From Eutrigla gurnardus (Eukaryota; Chordata; Actinopteri; Perciformes; Triglidae), in contig OY741266.1 of the NCBI GenBank assembly GCA_963514095.1, positions 8,266,092-8,330,091 of the forward strand: 64,000 nucleotides of DNA, in the 5' to 3' direction. Made by a program: the position numbers and the translations under genes. Under the pieces are notes generated by a model, which saw nothing but the letters and a program-made list of their open reading frames with translations, was not told the DNA's origin and did no database searches. Below, piece after piece: positions 35,175-44,743 of the stretch. Within the stretch, counting starts at the first letter, position 1. Each line of letters begins with the position of its first letter.

Positions 35175-35853
35175 CAGGGGCGGATTGGCCATTGGGGGTA
35201 CCGGGAGTTTTCCCGGCAGTCCGCGCCGTCAGTGAGCCGGGCCGGTATGGCCGGTAAAAAAAGAAAAGAAAAAAAGAAGTCCATCTTTTTTGGAACAGAA
35301 AAAACATGCAAAACGCAAAGGTGCCACAAAATGCCTGAAAATACCGACATTTGTTGAGCCTGCTCAGTCCAGCAGACAGTGACATCACCAGAGCAGCCAG
35401 CACAGCGGCCTCTGACCAGTCAAGACTGCACCACGGATATGATGGTAAGATACATGTAAACATTATGCTGATTTGACTAGTATTAGCTTGATTTATATAT
35501 GTCACAGATAGCAAACGTTAGCTAGCTACACAGTAGCCTAGTTGCCACGAAGGACAGGCATTCAATAACTAATAAGATGTACTTCTATCAACAAATCATA
35601 TTTTTGGGGGTTTATTGACACTAAAACTATTAGTGTGGGCCGTCCTCCCCTTTATTTCACAACCTGCTGTATCTAATGTTACCGTCTAATTGAAATTAGC
35701 CTGTTAACATTAACATTAGCTAGTCATACTAGTCTGGGTAAAGGAATATTAACTTCATAACATATTAACATATTATTATTACACAGCTCTTTATGATGCT
35801 GTAGAATGCTCCATTCACTTGAATTCACTATAATTATTACTGTCACTTACCTA

Positions 35854-36179
35854 CAGTGGCGGCGCCAGGGAGGAGCTAGGTGGTGCTGTAGCGCCCCCTA
35901 TAATAGCCATAGCACCGGCCCAGCACCCCAAGAAATGTCTGTAATTTTTTTATATTTATATTTTAATGTCATGTTTGAATAGTCTTTTTATATTATATGT
36001 AAAAAATATGCTTATAGTCGCGGAACGAGTATAGTTAATGCGTGTACGCGTGTGTAGCTATACCAAGGGTGGTCCGATGCGACCGCCATAATGAAATGCC
36101 CTGACATTCAAAGCACCTTCTCTTAAGTGTTGAGCATCCCCATAGCACATGCAACAGAACATCTCTGGAGCCGCCACTG
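35854..36179. mobile_element. Nested hAT MITE (326 bp), TSD CTTACCTA
   Basis: The left end CAGTGGCGGCGCCAGG and the right end GGAGCCGCCACTG are inverted termini. The perfect 8-bp duplication CTTACCTA occurs at 35846-35853 and 36180-36187. The interior has 'gtagcgccccctataatagc' and no coding potential. Confidence 0.88.
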
Positions 36180-36940
36180 CTTACCTACTTACCAATCTTC
36201 ACACTAACTATTGCAGACTATTAAGTCTGCAATATAAGTTTAGTTAAAATATATTTTTCTTGATGGTCTAAACAAAAGAGACACTGATGAAGTTTGATGA
36301 TATCTGTTAGAGTATGTTAGTAACTTAGTGAGTCAAGGGTGAATAGGAAAGAGAGTGTGAGAGTTTTGCTAGCCAGGGTTTTAAAAAAGCTTATTGTTGT
36401 CCTCTAGTGGCTGATTTTGGGTACAGGCAGTATCATTTTTGTTGTAATTTTGCTTGGTATAATTTATGGCAAATTGATGGGTCCGGTCCAAAGTATTGCA
36501 GCAATAATCTATTAACATCTGTTTAAATCACAGATGCCCCTGGGTTTGTATGTTGCTATACGTAATTATTAAACGGCTAATTGGTGTTATATTTAACTCA
36601 AAAACTATTTTTTGTTAATTCTAGTTTTTTTTATGGGAAATATAGTTTAATATGACGTTAAAATGCATACATTTTTGTCAAATACTGTGATTTTTTTGCT
36701 ACCGCTGCCTCCCCATTCCTGCAATCACACTCTTAGAAATAAAAGTGCTAAGTAGAACCATATAAGGTTCTTCGGCTTGTCCTCATAGGAGAACCCTTTT
36801 TGGCTCCAGGTAGAACCTTTTATAAAGGTTCCACCTGGAACCCTTTTGGAAGGTTCTACCGAGAACCCCACATAAAGGGTTATACCTAGAACTGTGTGTG
36901 TAAGGTTCCACCCAGAACCCCCATGAGAGGTTCTACAAAG

Positions 36941-37392
36941 AACCCACGCAGGGAGTTCCACTAAGAACCCTTTCAAATTTCAAGGGTTTCATCTAGAACC
37001 TGCACAGGGAGTTCCACTAAGAACCCTTTCATTTTTCAAGGGTTTACGTCTAGAACCCACACAGGGAGTTCCACTAAGAACCCTTTCATTTTTCAAGGGT
37101 TTTATCTAGAATCCACACAGGAAGTTCCACTAAGAACCCTTTCGTATTTCAAGGGTTTCATCTAGAACCCACACAAGGAGTTCCACTAAGAACCCTTTCA
37201 TATTTCAAGGGTTTCATCTAGAACCCACACAAGGAGTTCCACTAAGAACCCTTTCATATTTCAAGGGTTTTATCTAGATCCCACACAGGGAGTTCCACTA
37301 AGAACCCTTTCGTTTTTCAAGGGTTTCATCTAGAACCTACTTAAGGAGTTCCACCAAGAACCCTTTCATGTTTCAAGGGGTTTCATCTAGAC
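36941..37392 (+). repeat. Minisatellite, about 8 copies of a 56-57-bp unit
   Basis: Each unit contains 'ggagttccactaagaaccct', 'ttcatatttcaagggtttca' and 'tctagaacccacac' in order. Copies are 85-95% similar by eye. It lies next to the left terminus of the CACTA-like element and is made of the same AAGGGTT/AGAACCC words as the sub-terminal repeats. Confidence 0.88.
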
Positions 37393-37571
37393 CTCACACA
37401 GGGGGTTCTAAAAACATCCCAAAGGTTTTCACAAATATCTGTCTTGTCCTCTGAGGGTTCTATAAAGAACCATATTGTATTCTACAGATCAGTTTAGTTC
37501 ATATTATATTGTGGTCATTTATCATGTTGACATTGAACAAACATTCAAAACATTTTAATGAGAAAAACATT

Positions 37572-37577
37572 TATTTA
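37572..37577 (-). terminator. Poly(A) signal candidate for the mini-gene
   Basis: On the minus strand AATAAA (within CTTTAAATAAATG) lies about 340 bp beyond the stop of the SAM-like frame, followed by T-rich sequence. Confidence 0.4.
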
Positions 37578-37917
37578 AAGATAGTCCAACAGAACAAGCT
37601 GTGTAGGTCCCTGGGGAGAACAGGTCAAAAGTCAGCATAGGTCCAGTGGAATCAGCAACATGACAGGCCAGACACATCATGCTGTCCTCAGTCGTGGATT
37701 TGTGTAATCTCCAGCCACAGTGACATGGCAGAAAGGGGAGACAAAAAAGAGTTTGAGTTCCATCAATCCAAGGTGCACTTACTTCGCCTTATTGTAAGCT
37801 ATCTACAAACAATAAAATAATGCGTGGTCCAATGAAAGGAATCAGAGTACATACTGTACGTACTAATTGTGACAGTGGAACAGAATCATGAGAAAGTGAG
37901 GGAACCCCACAAAGTTT

Positions 37918-38358
37918 TCACATTGATTTAAATAATGTTAAAATACTTTTCCGTGTTATGTAACAAGTACTCAAAATGTTACGTATTATAACAATAATGG
38001 AAATCTCAGCAAAACCCTCTTTTTCAAGCCAATGGCACACTTCGGCTTTCGTCCAAGCTGTGTAAGTCATTTCTACAAGAAAACAAACAAACAAGCAAAA
38101 GAACAAAACATAACAAGAAACAAATGCTTAGTCCACCTTTCACCATAAAAGTCCTCAGCGAGGGTCGAGCATGCTGAAATAAGATATTATATTTAGCTCA
38201 CCTTGATTCTCTGAAGTTTCTTCTGTTCTTCTTTGTTCTGTTCTGTTCACAGTAATCACTATTGGTATGTCACACCTGGTTTGTAGAGGGTGAAGACCAG
38301 ACCATATGGTGCAATCCATGGGGCAACAAGATCTTAACTCACACATGACAGAAGCCAT
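37918..38358 (-). CDS. Hypothetical two-exon protein with the start of a SAM-like domain
   Basis: On the minus strand an ATG at 38358 (context CACAATGG) opens exon 1 (38358-38202, 52 codons plus one base). It ends CAAG/GTGAGC, a good splice donor. A 129-bp intron ends in a pyrimidine-rich tract and TTGTAG, and exon 2 is 38072-37918. Phase is preserved across the junction, giving 103 residues. Exon 2 opens with TAWTKAEVCHWLEKEGFAE, matching the W..EV..WL...GF.E start of SAM domains, which mediate protein-protein oligomerisation. The rest of the SAM fold is absent; the frame goes on with 30 unrelated hydrophobic residues, so the domain is truncated or a later exon is missed. A poly(A) signal lies at 37577. 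The gene model is unproven. Confidence 0.35.
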
Positions 38359-38360
38359 TG

Positions 38361-38432
38361 TGCCAGCTCACAGGCCCAACACACCAAACCTCACCCTTTC
38401 CCCTGGGAGATCAAGGTTCAATTCCTGGCATC
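38361..38432 (+). repeat. tRNA-like module a
   Basis: A perfect B-box core GGTTCAATTCC sits near the 3' side. TGCCAG at the 5' edge can pair with CTGGCA at the 3' edge as a partial acceptor stem. The A box is weak (CAGCTCACAGG). It is followed by 'tcaacaaaccctgatgcag', similar to the DNA after modules e and f. It is not a functional tRNA by eye. Confidence 0.45.
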
Positions 38433-38544
38433 AACAAACCCTGATGCAGTAGCCCCAAAGTCAGCATTACAATATGATTTTTTTTTTTTAACATCAGTTA
38501 AGGCTTGGCCTCAGTAGGCATTAACATGGTCACTCTGCATCAAC

Positions 38545-38600
38545 CAGGCCTTGAATTCACAACTTCAAACTTTATATCTAGATCACGTGACTTGTAACAA
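38545..38600 (-). repeat. tRNA-like module g (decayed)
   Basis: On the minus strand GTGAATTCAAGGCC occupies the T-arm position, with weak upstream similarity to modules c and d. It is the least convincing of the set. Confidence 0.25.
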
Positions 38601-38633
38601 ACTTTCAAAAGCCTTTGTCCAGTGAGTAGTATA

Positions 38634-38703
38634 GGTCACTTAGATGCCCCAGAAAGAGGGGTTATATCCTTGCTGTAGGGACCCAGGGTTCAATTCCCCT
38701 CGC
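38634..38703 (+). repeat. tRNA-like module b
   Basis: AGGGTTCAATTCCCCT forms a good T-arm with a perfect B-box core. The upstream half (CACTTAGATGCCCCAG) is a degraded D-arm. Confidence 0.4.
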
Positions 38704-38898
38704 TGTTTCTTTGCTGTGTGTCATTTCCTCCTGAAGAAGGGAGTAGTGTAACTAAACTTTAAAAAATAAACACAATTATAGCTGCTGCGCAGCAATGGGT
38801 CGGGTCCAGACTATTTTTTGGCAACTTTAGGCAATTCTGAGCAACAAACAGGAGAATAGGAAGGCAAGACAGTTGACATTGTAATGTTGCACATTTTG

Positions 38899-38969
38899 CA
38901 CCAGTTGAGGTTGAAATCCACAATTTCTGGAACCAAAGACCATTGTCTATCACACTGAGCTAATTGGCA
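38899..38969 (-). repeat. tRNA-like module c
   Basis: On the minus strand, TGCCAAT pairs with ACTGGTG at 6 of 7 positions (wobbles included). The A box TAGCTCAGTGTG is perfect and a T-arm-like GTGGATTTCAACC follows; total length is 71 nt, normal for a tRNA. It aligns along its whole length with module d. Confidence 0.55.
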
Positions 38970-39131
38970 AGTGGCAACTCGACTGTGGCTTCACAAATTG
39001 ACTAAGCCATTCACAGTCAAAAATCAGTGTTTGAGGTAAAATTTTGATATGTTTTTGTCAGACATCATCTACCATAACTCTAAAATTTGTTTCACAAAGA
39101 CTACAAGGTATTTTGATGTATTACCATTATC

Positions 39132-39205
39132 ACCCTTGTTGGGGCTTGAACCCACTTCGTCTGGCACCACGAACCAGCTCCTAGCCAACTGGGCTAATTG
39201 ACTGA
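39132..39205 (-). repeat. tRNA-like module d
   Basis: On the minus strand TTAGCCCAGTTGG (A box) and TGGGTTCAAGCCCCA (T-arm with B box) frame an anticodon-like hairpin CTGGT-TCGTGGT-GCCAG. The acceptor stem does not pair. It is homologous to module c. Confidence 0.55.
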
Positions 39206-39395
39206 GTCAATCAGCAGGGTATGATATCTGTCAACATGGGAATTGATACTGTGACCTAAAAGCAGACGTCACACATTGTACAGACAGAGCTAAACACATG
39301 ATCAGCTCTCTGTCTGACCACTGACATGAAGGAGCTGTCAACCTGGCTGTGTGAGTGAGTGTGGCGAGTCAGAGGAGGCCCTGATCTACACAATC

Positions 39396-39466
39396 TGCTG
39401 GATGGCTCAGAGGGTAATGGTACAGACTTAGATTTGGAGGTTGGGGGTTAAAATCCTAGTCACAGC
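39396..39466 (+). repeat. tRNA-like module e
   Basis: A box TGGCTCAGAGGG; B-box-like GGGTTAAAATCC; GCTG/CAGC at the edges could pair. Followed by 'gtcaacaagatttgctgatg', similar to the DNA after modules a and f. Confidence 0.5.
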
Positions 39467-39633
39467 TAATCTTTGCCTGGGTCAACAAGATTTGCTGATG
39501 AAGGTCTTGCTTTCTTATAATTAATGGTTGTGAAAATAAATTGGTAACAGAACATTTCAGTTTCATTATTTGTATGTCTGATCAGAATGTGTAAGGTAAT
39601 AGACTAGTATGGTGGACCTGATGACTCCACCCA

Positions 39634-39708
39634 GCTAGCAGGTTAGCTCAGTCACTACTACCAGTGACTTTAGACTGGGTGGCAGGGTGTTCAAATCCCA
39701 AGATTGGC
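39634..39708 (+). repeat. tRNA-like module f
   Basis: A box TTAGCTCAGTCAC, an anticodon-like stem CCAGT...ACTGG and B-box-like GTGTTCAAATCCC. Followed by 'tgatcaacaggatctggaga'. It lies about 240 bp after module e. Confidence 0.5.
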
Positions 39709-40194
39709 AATTATGTTACAGTTTGATCAACAGGATCTGGAGAAGAAGAAAAAAAAAAAATAAACGGAAAAATGGATATGAAAAGTATTTGTATCAGTAG
39801 TCACAAGGAATTGTATTTTGCACCATTATTGGTAAGTGTTATCAGGAAGTTCCCTGGTGACACAGGATATTATACCCATGCTTTCAACAATCCCTGAAGA
39901 ACTCTTTCTTCCAAAAATGGTTCTCTGGATCAAAATAGTTCTTACTGGAACCCTTTTAAAACCCTTTATTCAGGAAAGGGGTTTTAAAGGGTTCTCTCGA
40001 TCAAAATGGTTCTTACTAAAACCATTAGTGTTACCAAGAACCCTTGAAAAACCCTTTCTTCGGGAAAGTGTTTTTCAGAAGCAAATGGTTCCAGGTAGAA
40101 CCTCAGCCCTTGTCGAAGAACCCTATTGGAACCCTTATTTCTAAGAGTGCAGGTACAAATTCCCGGGCCGCTTTTTTGCCCCTGTCCGCCCCTG

Positions 40195-41025
40195 CCTGCA
40201 TTGCTTTGCTGGAGGCCTCTGCATTGTGCTCGTGCTGTGCCGAAGCAGTGCTCTGATGAGGAGGCTGCCCTTCTTGACACACTGCTCCTGATAAAGTCTG
40301 AAGATGGTCCTACATCTGATTACCTGTCAGGAAGGCTGATCGCAGACTAGATCTGACCAGCGGAGACAATTCTCATTGATCTTTTGTCGAATGTGCCATA
40401 AAAGAAATCACATGTGAGAATCCCTAATCAATGCTTTCCTCATAATCAGTGATGATAAGTAGTGTGATTTCCCACTGATTCTCTACACTCTGAACGTGAT
40501 TGCCTTCCATGCTAGCCTTGGCCGGGGTCAGGACACGGCGCTCCGGTTAGCGAAGGTGCCGTCTTCCAGCTCCACGCCCTGTGAGAAAAAACATGTTTTC
40601 CTTTCTCTTTTGAATGGGAAGCGGTTTGACATTCTTTCCTGAGGCGAGGGGACGTAGGGGGAAGCCGCAGAAATACACTAACGGCAGTATAAGAGCCCAA
40701 TAATGATAAATGCAGGTTTCAGGCCTAATCCACAGGGATGCATATGCGGGGCATGATGGGATTGATATGACCGTTAAGGAATGCCTTGCTGCTGCTGCTG
40801 CTGATGGGGCCGCTAATTGACGGCCCGGTGTGGACCAGTCTGGTGAGGTCAGGCTTCTGGGATGAGATTAATTTGCTTTCATTTACATATCAATCTGCCG
40901 AACTGGAGACTGGGATTATGTAGGAATTGTCATTTCATTGCAATTCAGAGTTTTGTGTGAGTGTTTTGCTGGTTACTTGTCCTCTACATGAAGAATGGTA
41001 ATATCTGCTGTCAAGTGGAGACTGA

Positions 41026-41057
<32 letters not shown>

Positions 41058-41380
41058 CTGGTGTGTGTGTGACAGAATCTCTTCCTATACCTGATATGAT
41101 ATTTGACATTTCATTTACTGCTCCTGACCGGAGAGGTTAATAGTGCTACCAAAAGCAATCAGGGGGAGACACACGTACACACCATGCGCACAGATTCAGC
41201 ACATGCACGGCCGTGCACGCACACACACATGCACACGTTCACCCTAATGCATTCCAATCATGTCGACCTAGTTAAGTGGCCATAAATAAGATGTCATCTT
41301 AAACCGGGAATTTAAACCCGTCTCCAAAACTCATCTCCTCATCAGCGAGCTCTTTTCCAGCTTAGACAGCATATGGTGTG

Positions 41381-41427
<47 letters not shown>

Positions 41428-41664
41428 ACGCACACACACACACTGAAGATATAGGGCAGATCGACTGTGTGTGTTCGATGGTTTGGATCCCCTCACCAAA
41501 GTTATGTTTGTCATATATTTGAGTGATGCCTTCCAAGAACAACAACCACATGAACATGAACATGAACAAGCCTCAGTTACCACTAGTGCTGCTCCTGGAT
41601 CAGGCTTTTCAGTTCAGAGTTTGGCACTTCAAGGAGGGGAGATTGGGGTCGTCTTCAGTATATA
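40195..41664. other. No gene recognised; AC/GT tracts
   Basis: A (GCT)n-like 'tgctgctgctgctgctgat' occurs near 40788. (TG)n lies at 41029-41071 and (AC)n at 41381-41443. No exon can be supported. Confidence 0.45.
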
Positions 41665-43295
41665 CACTCAACAAAAATATAAACGCAACACTTTTGTTTT
41701 TGCTCCCATTTTTCATGAGATGGACTTAAAGATCTAAAATTCATTCCAGATACACAATATTACCATTTCTCTCAAACATTGTTCACAAATCAGTCTAAAT
41801 GTGTGATAGTGAGCACTTCTGCTTTGCTGAGATAATCCATCCCACCTCACAGGTGTGCCACATCAAGATGCTGATCTGACATCATGATTAGTGCACAGGT
41901 GTGCCTTAGACTGTCCACAATAAAAGGCCACCCTGAAATGTGCATTTTTTTGCTTTATTGGGGGTCTGGGGACTCAGAACCAGTCAGTATCTGGTGTGAC
42001 CACCATTTGCCTCATGCAGTGCAACACATCTTCTTCGCATAGAGTGTATCAGATTGTCAATTTCGGCCTGTGGAATGTTGGTCCACTCCTCTTCAATGGC
42101 TGTGCGAAGTTGCTGGATATTAGTGGGAACTGGTACACGCTGTCGTATACGCCGGTCAAGCACATCCCAAACATGCTCAATGGGTGACATGTCCGGTGAG
42201 TATGCTGGCCATGCAAGAACTGGGACATTTTCAGCTTCCAAGAATTGTGTACAGATCCTTGCAACATGGGGCCGTGCATTATCTTGCTGAAACATGAGGT
42301 GATGTTCATGGATGTATGGCACAACAATGGGCCTCAGGATCTCATCACGGTATCTCTGTGCATTCAAAATGCCATCAATAAAATGCACCTGTGTTCTTCG
42401 TCCATAACAGATGCCTGCCCATACCATAACCCCACCACCACCATGGGCCACTCGATCCACAACATTGACATAAGCAAAGCGCTCACCCACACGACGCCAC
42501 ACACGCTGTCTGCCATCTGCCCTGAACAATGTAAACCGAGATTCATCCGTGAAGAGAACACCTCTCCAACGTGCCAGACGCCGTCGAATGTGAGCATTTG
42601 CCCACTCAAGTCTGTTACGGCGACGAGCTGGAGTCAGGTCAAGACCCCGATGAGGACGACGAGCATGCAGTTGAGCTTCCCTGAGACTGTTTCTGACAGT
42701 TTGTGCAGAAATTGTTTGGTTATGCAAACCAATTGTTTCAGCAGCTGTCTGAGTGGCTTGTCTCAGACGATCTTGGAGGTGAACCTGCTGGATGTGGAGG
42801 TCCTGGGCTGGTGTGGTTACACGTGGTCTGCGGTTGTGAGGCCGGTTGGATGTACTGCCATATTCTCTGAAACGCCTTTGGAGACGGCTTATGGTGGAGA
42901 AATGAACATTCAATGCACGAGCAACAGATCTGGTTGACATTCCTGCTGTCAGCATGCCAATTGCACGCTCCCTCAATGCTTGTGGCATCTGTGGCATTTT
43001 GCTGTGAGACAAAACTGCACATTTCAGAGTGGCCTTTTATTGTGGGCAGTATAAGGTACACCTGTGCACTAATCATGATGTCAGATCAGCATCTTGATGT
43101 GGCACACCTGTGAGGTGGGATGGATTATCTCCGCAAAGCAGAAGTGCTCATTATCACACATTTAGACAGATTTGTGAACAATGTTTGAGAGAAATGGTAA
43201 TATTGTGTATCTGGAATGAATTTTAGATCTTTAAGTCCATCTCATGAAAAATGGGAGCAAAAACAAAAGTGTTGCGTTTATATTTTTGTTGAGTG
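41665..43295 (-). mobile_element. Full-length Tc1-like transposon (1631 bp)
   Basis: The termini CACTCAACAAAAATATAAAC are repeated in inverted orientation at the right end, flanked by TA on both sides (41663-41664 and 43296-43297). The inverted repeats extend about 280 bp (41665-41946 and 43014-43295). They are identical for the outermost ~125 bp and differ at only about 8-10 positions overall. They enclose one uninterrupted transposase frame on the minus strand. Long inverted repeats of this kind are known from several fish Tc1 families. Low divergence and an intact frame suggest a recent insertion. Confidence 0.95.
41984..42997 (-). CDS. Tc1 transposase, DD34E, apparently intact
   Basis: Cuts and joins the Tc1 element at TA sites in the nucleus. 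I place the start at the ATG at 42997, giving 337 residues. The frame is open five codons further upstream to a TTG at 43012, but no ATG lies there. Residues ~5-50 form a paired-like helix-turn-helix (ALRERAIGMLTAGMSTRSVA). A GRPR-like RRPR follows near residue 56, and a second DNA-binding half runs to ~115. The catalytic core has FTDES (D151), a Gly-rich box HGGGGVMVWAG, QDNARPH (D239) and SPIEHVWD (E274); 34 residues separate the last two acids, the DD34E signature. Length fits the family (about 340). There is no internal stop or frameshift. Activity is not shown by sequence alone. Confidence 0.95.
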   Translation of the reverse strand: MPQMPQALRERAIGMLTAGMSTRSVARALNVHFSTISRLQRRFREYGSTSNRPHNRRPRVTTPAQDLHIQQVHLQDRLRQATQTAAETIGLHNQTISAQTVRNSLREAQLHARRPHRGLDLTPARRRNRLEWANAHIRRRLARWRGVLFTDESRFTLFRADGRQRVWRRVGERFAYVNVVDRVAHGGGGVMVWAGICYGRRTQVHFIDGILNAQRYRDEILRPIVVPYIHEHHLMFQQDNARPHVARICTQFLEAENVPVLAWPAYSPDMSPIEHVWDVLDRRIRQRVPVPTNIQQLRTAIEEEWTNIPQAEIDNLIHSMRRRCVALHEANGGHTRY

Positions 43296-44294
43296 TACAT
43301 TTGTCATGTGCTTGTGGATCATTGGTTTAAAAAACTCTCATCTCATTTTAACTTTTTTTTTTCAGTACACCCACAAATATGAAAACTCTATATTGGTTAT
43401 TGTATGAATGAATGTATGAATAAATCATTATTTAAATATTTGCTTTGATTAAAACACAGTCTGCAATAGTACATTCAATAAGCTGTTAGAGGTATACAGT
43501 GTTCAGACGTTAAAGTCAAGATGAAATAAAAAGGGCTGTAATATGGATTCTAATACTGTGAAAACATCTTCAAACATCCGTAAAGTTTCTCACTAAATAC
43601 TACATTTCATAAGGCACATCATGATAAAGTTATATTGTATTTATCATCACCCAATATTCATTTTTAGTGAACAGAGCTTTCGATGCATCTGAATGTAACT
43701 CAATGCAACCTCAGTTATCGTTGGCTGTTAGCTCCGTTATTAAGCCAAGCAGCGCTGTGCTGCCCACCCGATGCTAACCGCTAACGCTAACTGGCTCCAG
43801 TTTCAACACAAGTGTACTAGTTTGCACATCTGCAGATCTGACCCGACAGCATGTATGAATCAGGTAGCGAGTGTTTTTGTTGATCGTTTCTGTCTGCTGA
43901 CAGCTCTAATATTCAACACCGGAGCTGAGACATGATGGTGTTCCCAAGTCTCCATCACACTTAGACATTTGTTAGTTTACTCCCTGCACTGCTGCTGCTT
44001 CTGGGTCACTCTGTCGAAAGACACAGCTGAAAAGTAAGTGCAGTTATTCGACTCGGGGCCTTCGTCGACTTGTAAGAGGCAGCCATTGTTACCACTCTGG
44101 TTCCTTCTGTCTACTACACACACACACACACACACGAGTGAGCTCAGCATGTGTGGTGGATGTGAAGTCATGTGAGCCGAATGCGGGGCCAGTATAAACG
44201 GGAGGGAGGATTTCTTGTTGTTATAGTGTAACAAGGGTGACGATCAACAGGTGGAGATAATGGAGCCGGGTCTCATTGAGCCAAGGTAATCACA

Positions 44295-44334
<40 letters not shown>

Positions 44335-44687
44335 GAAGCCTCCGTACCACTTCTGACCTGAACACATGCATCACTAAATGACATCAGTTGTATTTAATTA
44401 CAAATGCTTTCCTTTACATCAAACACTGTACGTCTGCAGCTTGTGGACAAGTGTCTGTTTTATCAGCGTCCGAAAAAAAATTACTTTAATGTGGAAAATG
44501 AGAAAGTGAAGTGGGAGATGATGGTTGGAGCTTGGAGAGCAAGAGTGTTTGGGGGCCAAGGGACCTTCATGGTTTGAGTGAGGAATATGAGGAGAATGAT
44601 GAGAGGTTGAAGAGGTTGCAGGTGGGATGTGTAGCTTGTGTGTGTGTTAAGTGCTGCTTGTGGAGCAGATTGTTCAGGTTTAAATGG

Positions 44688-44688
<1 letters not shown>

Positions 44689-44742
<54 letters not shown>
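44689..44742 (+). repeat. (GT)n microsatellite, 54 bp
   Basis: Pure TG/GT tract. Confidence 0.95.

Positions 44743-44743
<1 letters not shown>

Larger units (their letters stand above)
36728..40149. mobile_element. 3.4-kb CACTA-like element with cargo (unusual)
   Basis: The termini CACTCTTAGAAATAA are perfect 15-bp inverted repeats (36728-36742 and 40135-40149). Sub-terminal regions at both ends are packed with short AAGGGTTCT / GGTTCTAC / AGAACCCTTT repeats in both orientations. CACT-type ends and dense sub-terminal repeats are features of EnSpm/CACTA elements; the duplication is unclear (at most CA on both sides). The interior contains a 56-bp minisatellite, a two-exon mini-gene with a SAM-like start (minus strand) and a series of tRNA-like modules. 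No transposase is present. The superfamily is my inference; the two ends and the boundary inside the outer hAT are seen directly. Confidence 0.7.
35175..40194. mobile_element. Outer hAT element (5020 bp with insertions), TSD CCTGCATT
   Basis: The left end CAGGGGCGGATTGGCC (35175) and the right end TCCGCCCCTG (to 40194) are inverted hAT termini. An exact 8-bp duplication CCTGCATT flanks them (35167-35174 and 40195-40202). Near both ends the element has 'ttttcccgg' and 'ttcccggg' motifs typical of this hAT group. It was entered by a small hAT (35854-36179) and by the 3.4-kb CACTA-like element (36728-40149), leaving about 1.26 kb of original sequence. No transposase frame survives. Confidence 0.85.

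Noticed and set aside
38361..39708. Functional tRNA genes
   Set aside because: Acceptor stems mostly do not pair, anticodon arms are irregular and B boxes are mutated in several modules; they are listed as tRNA-like repeats.
42245..42937. A 230-codon plus-strand frame
   Set aside because: It is the antisense shadow of the Tc1 transposase.
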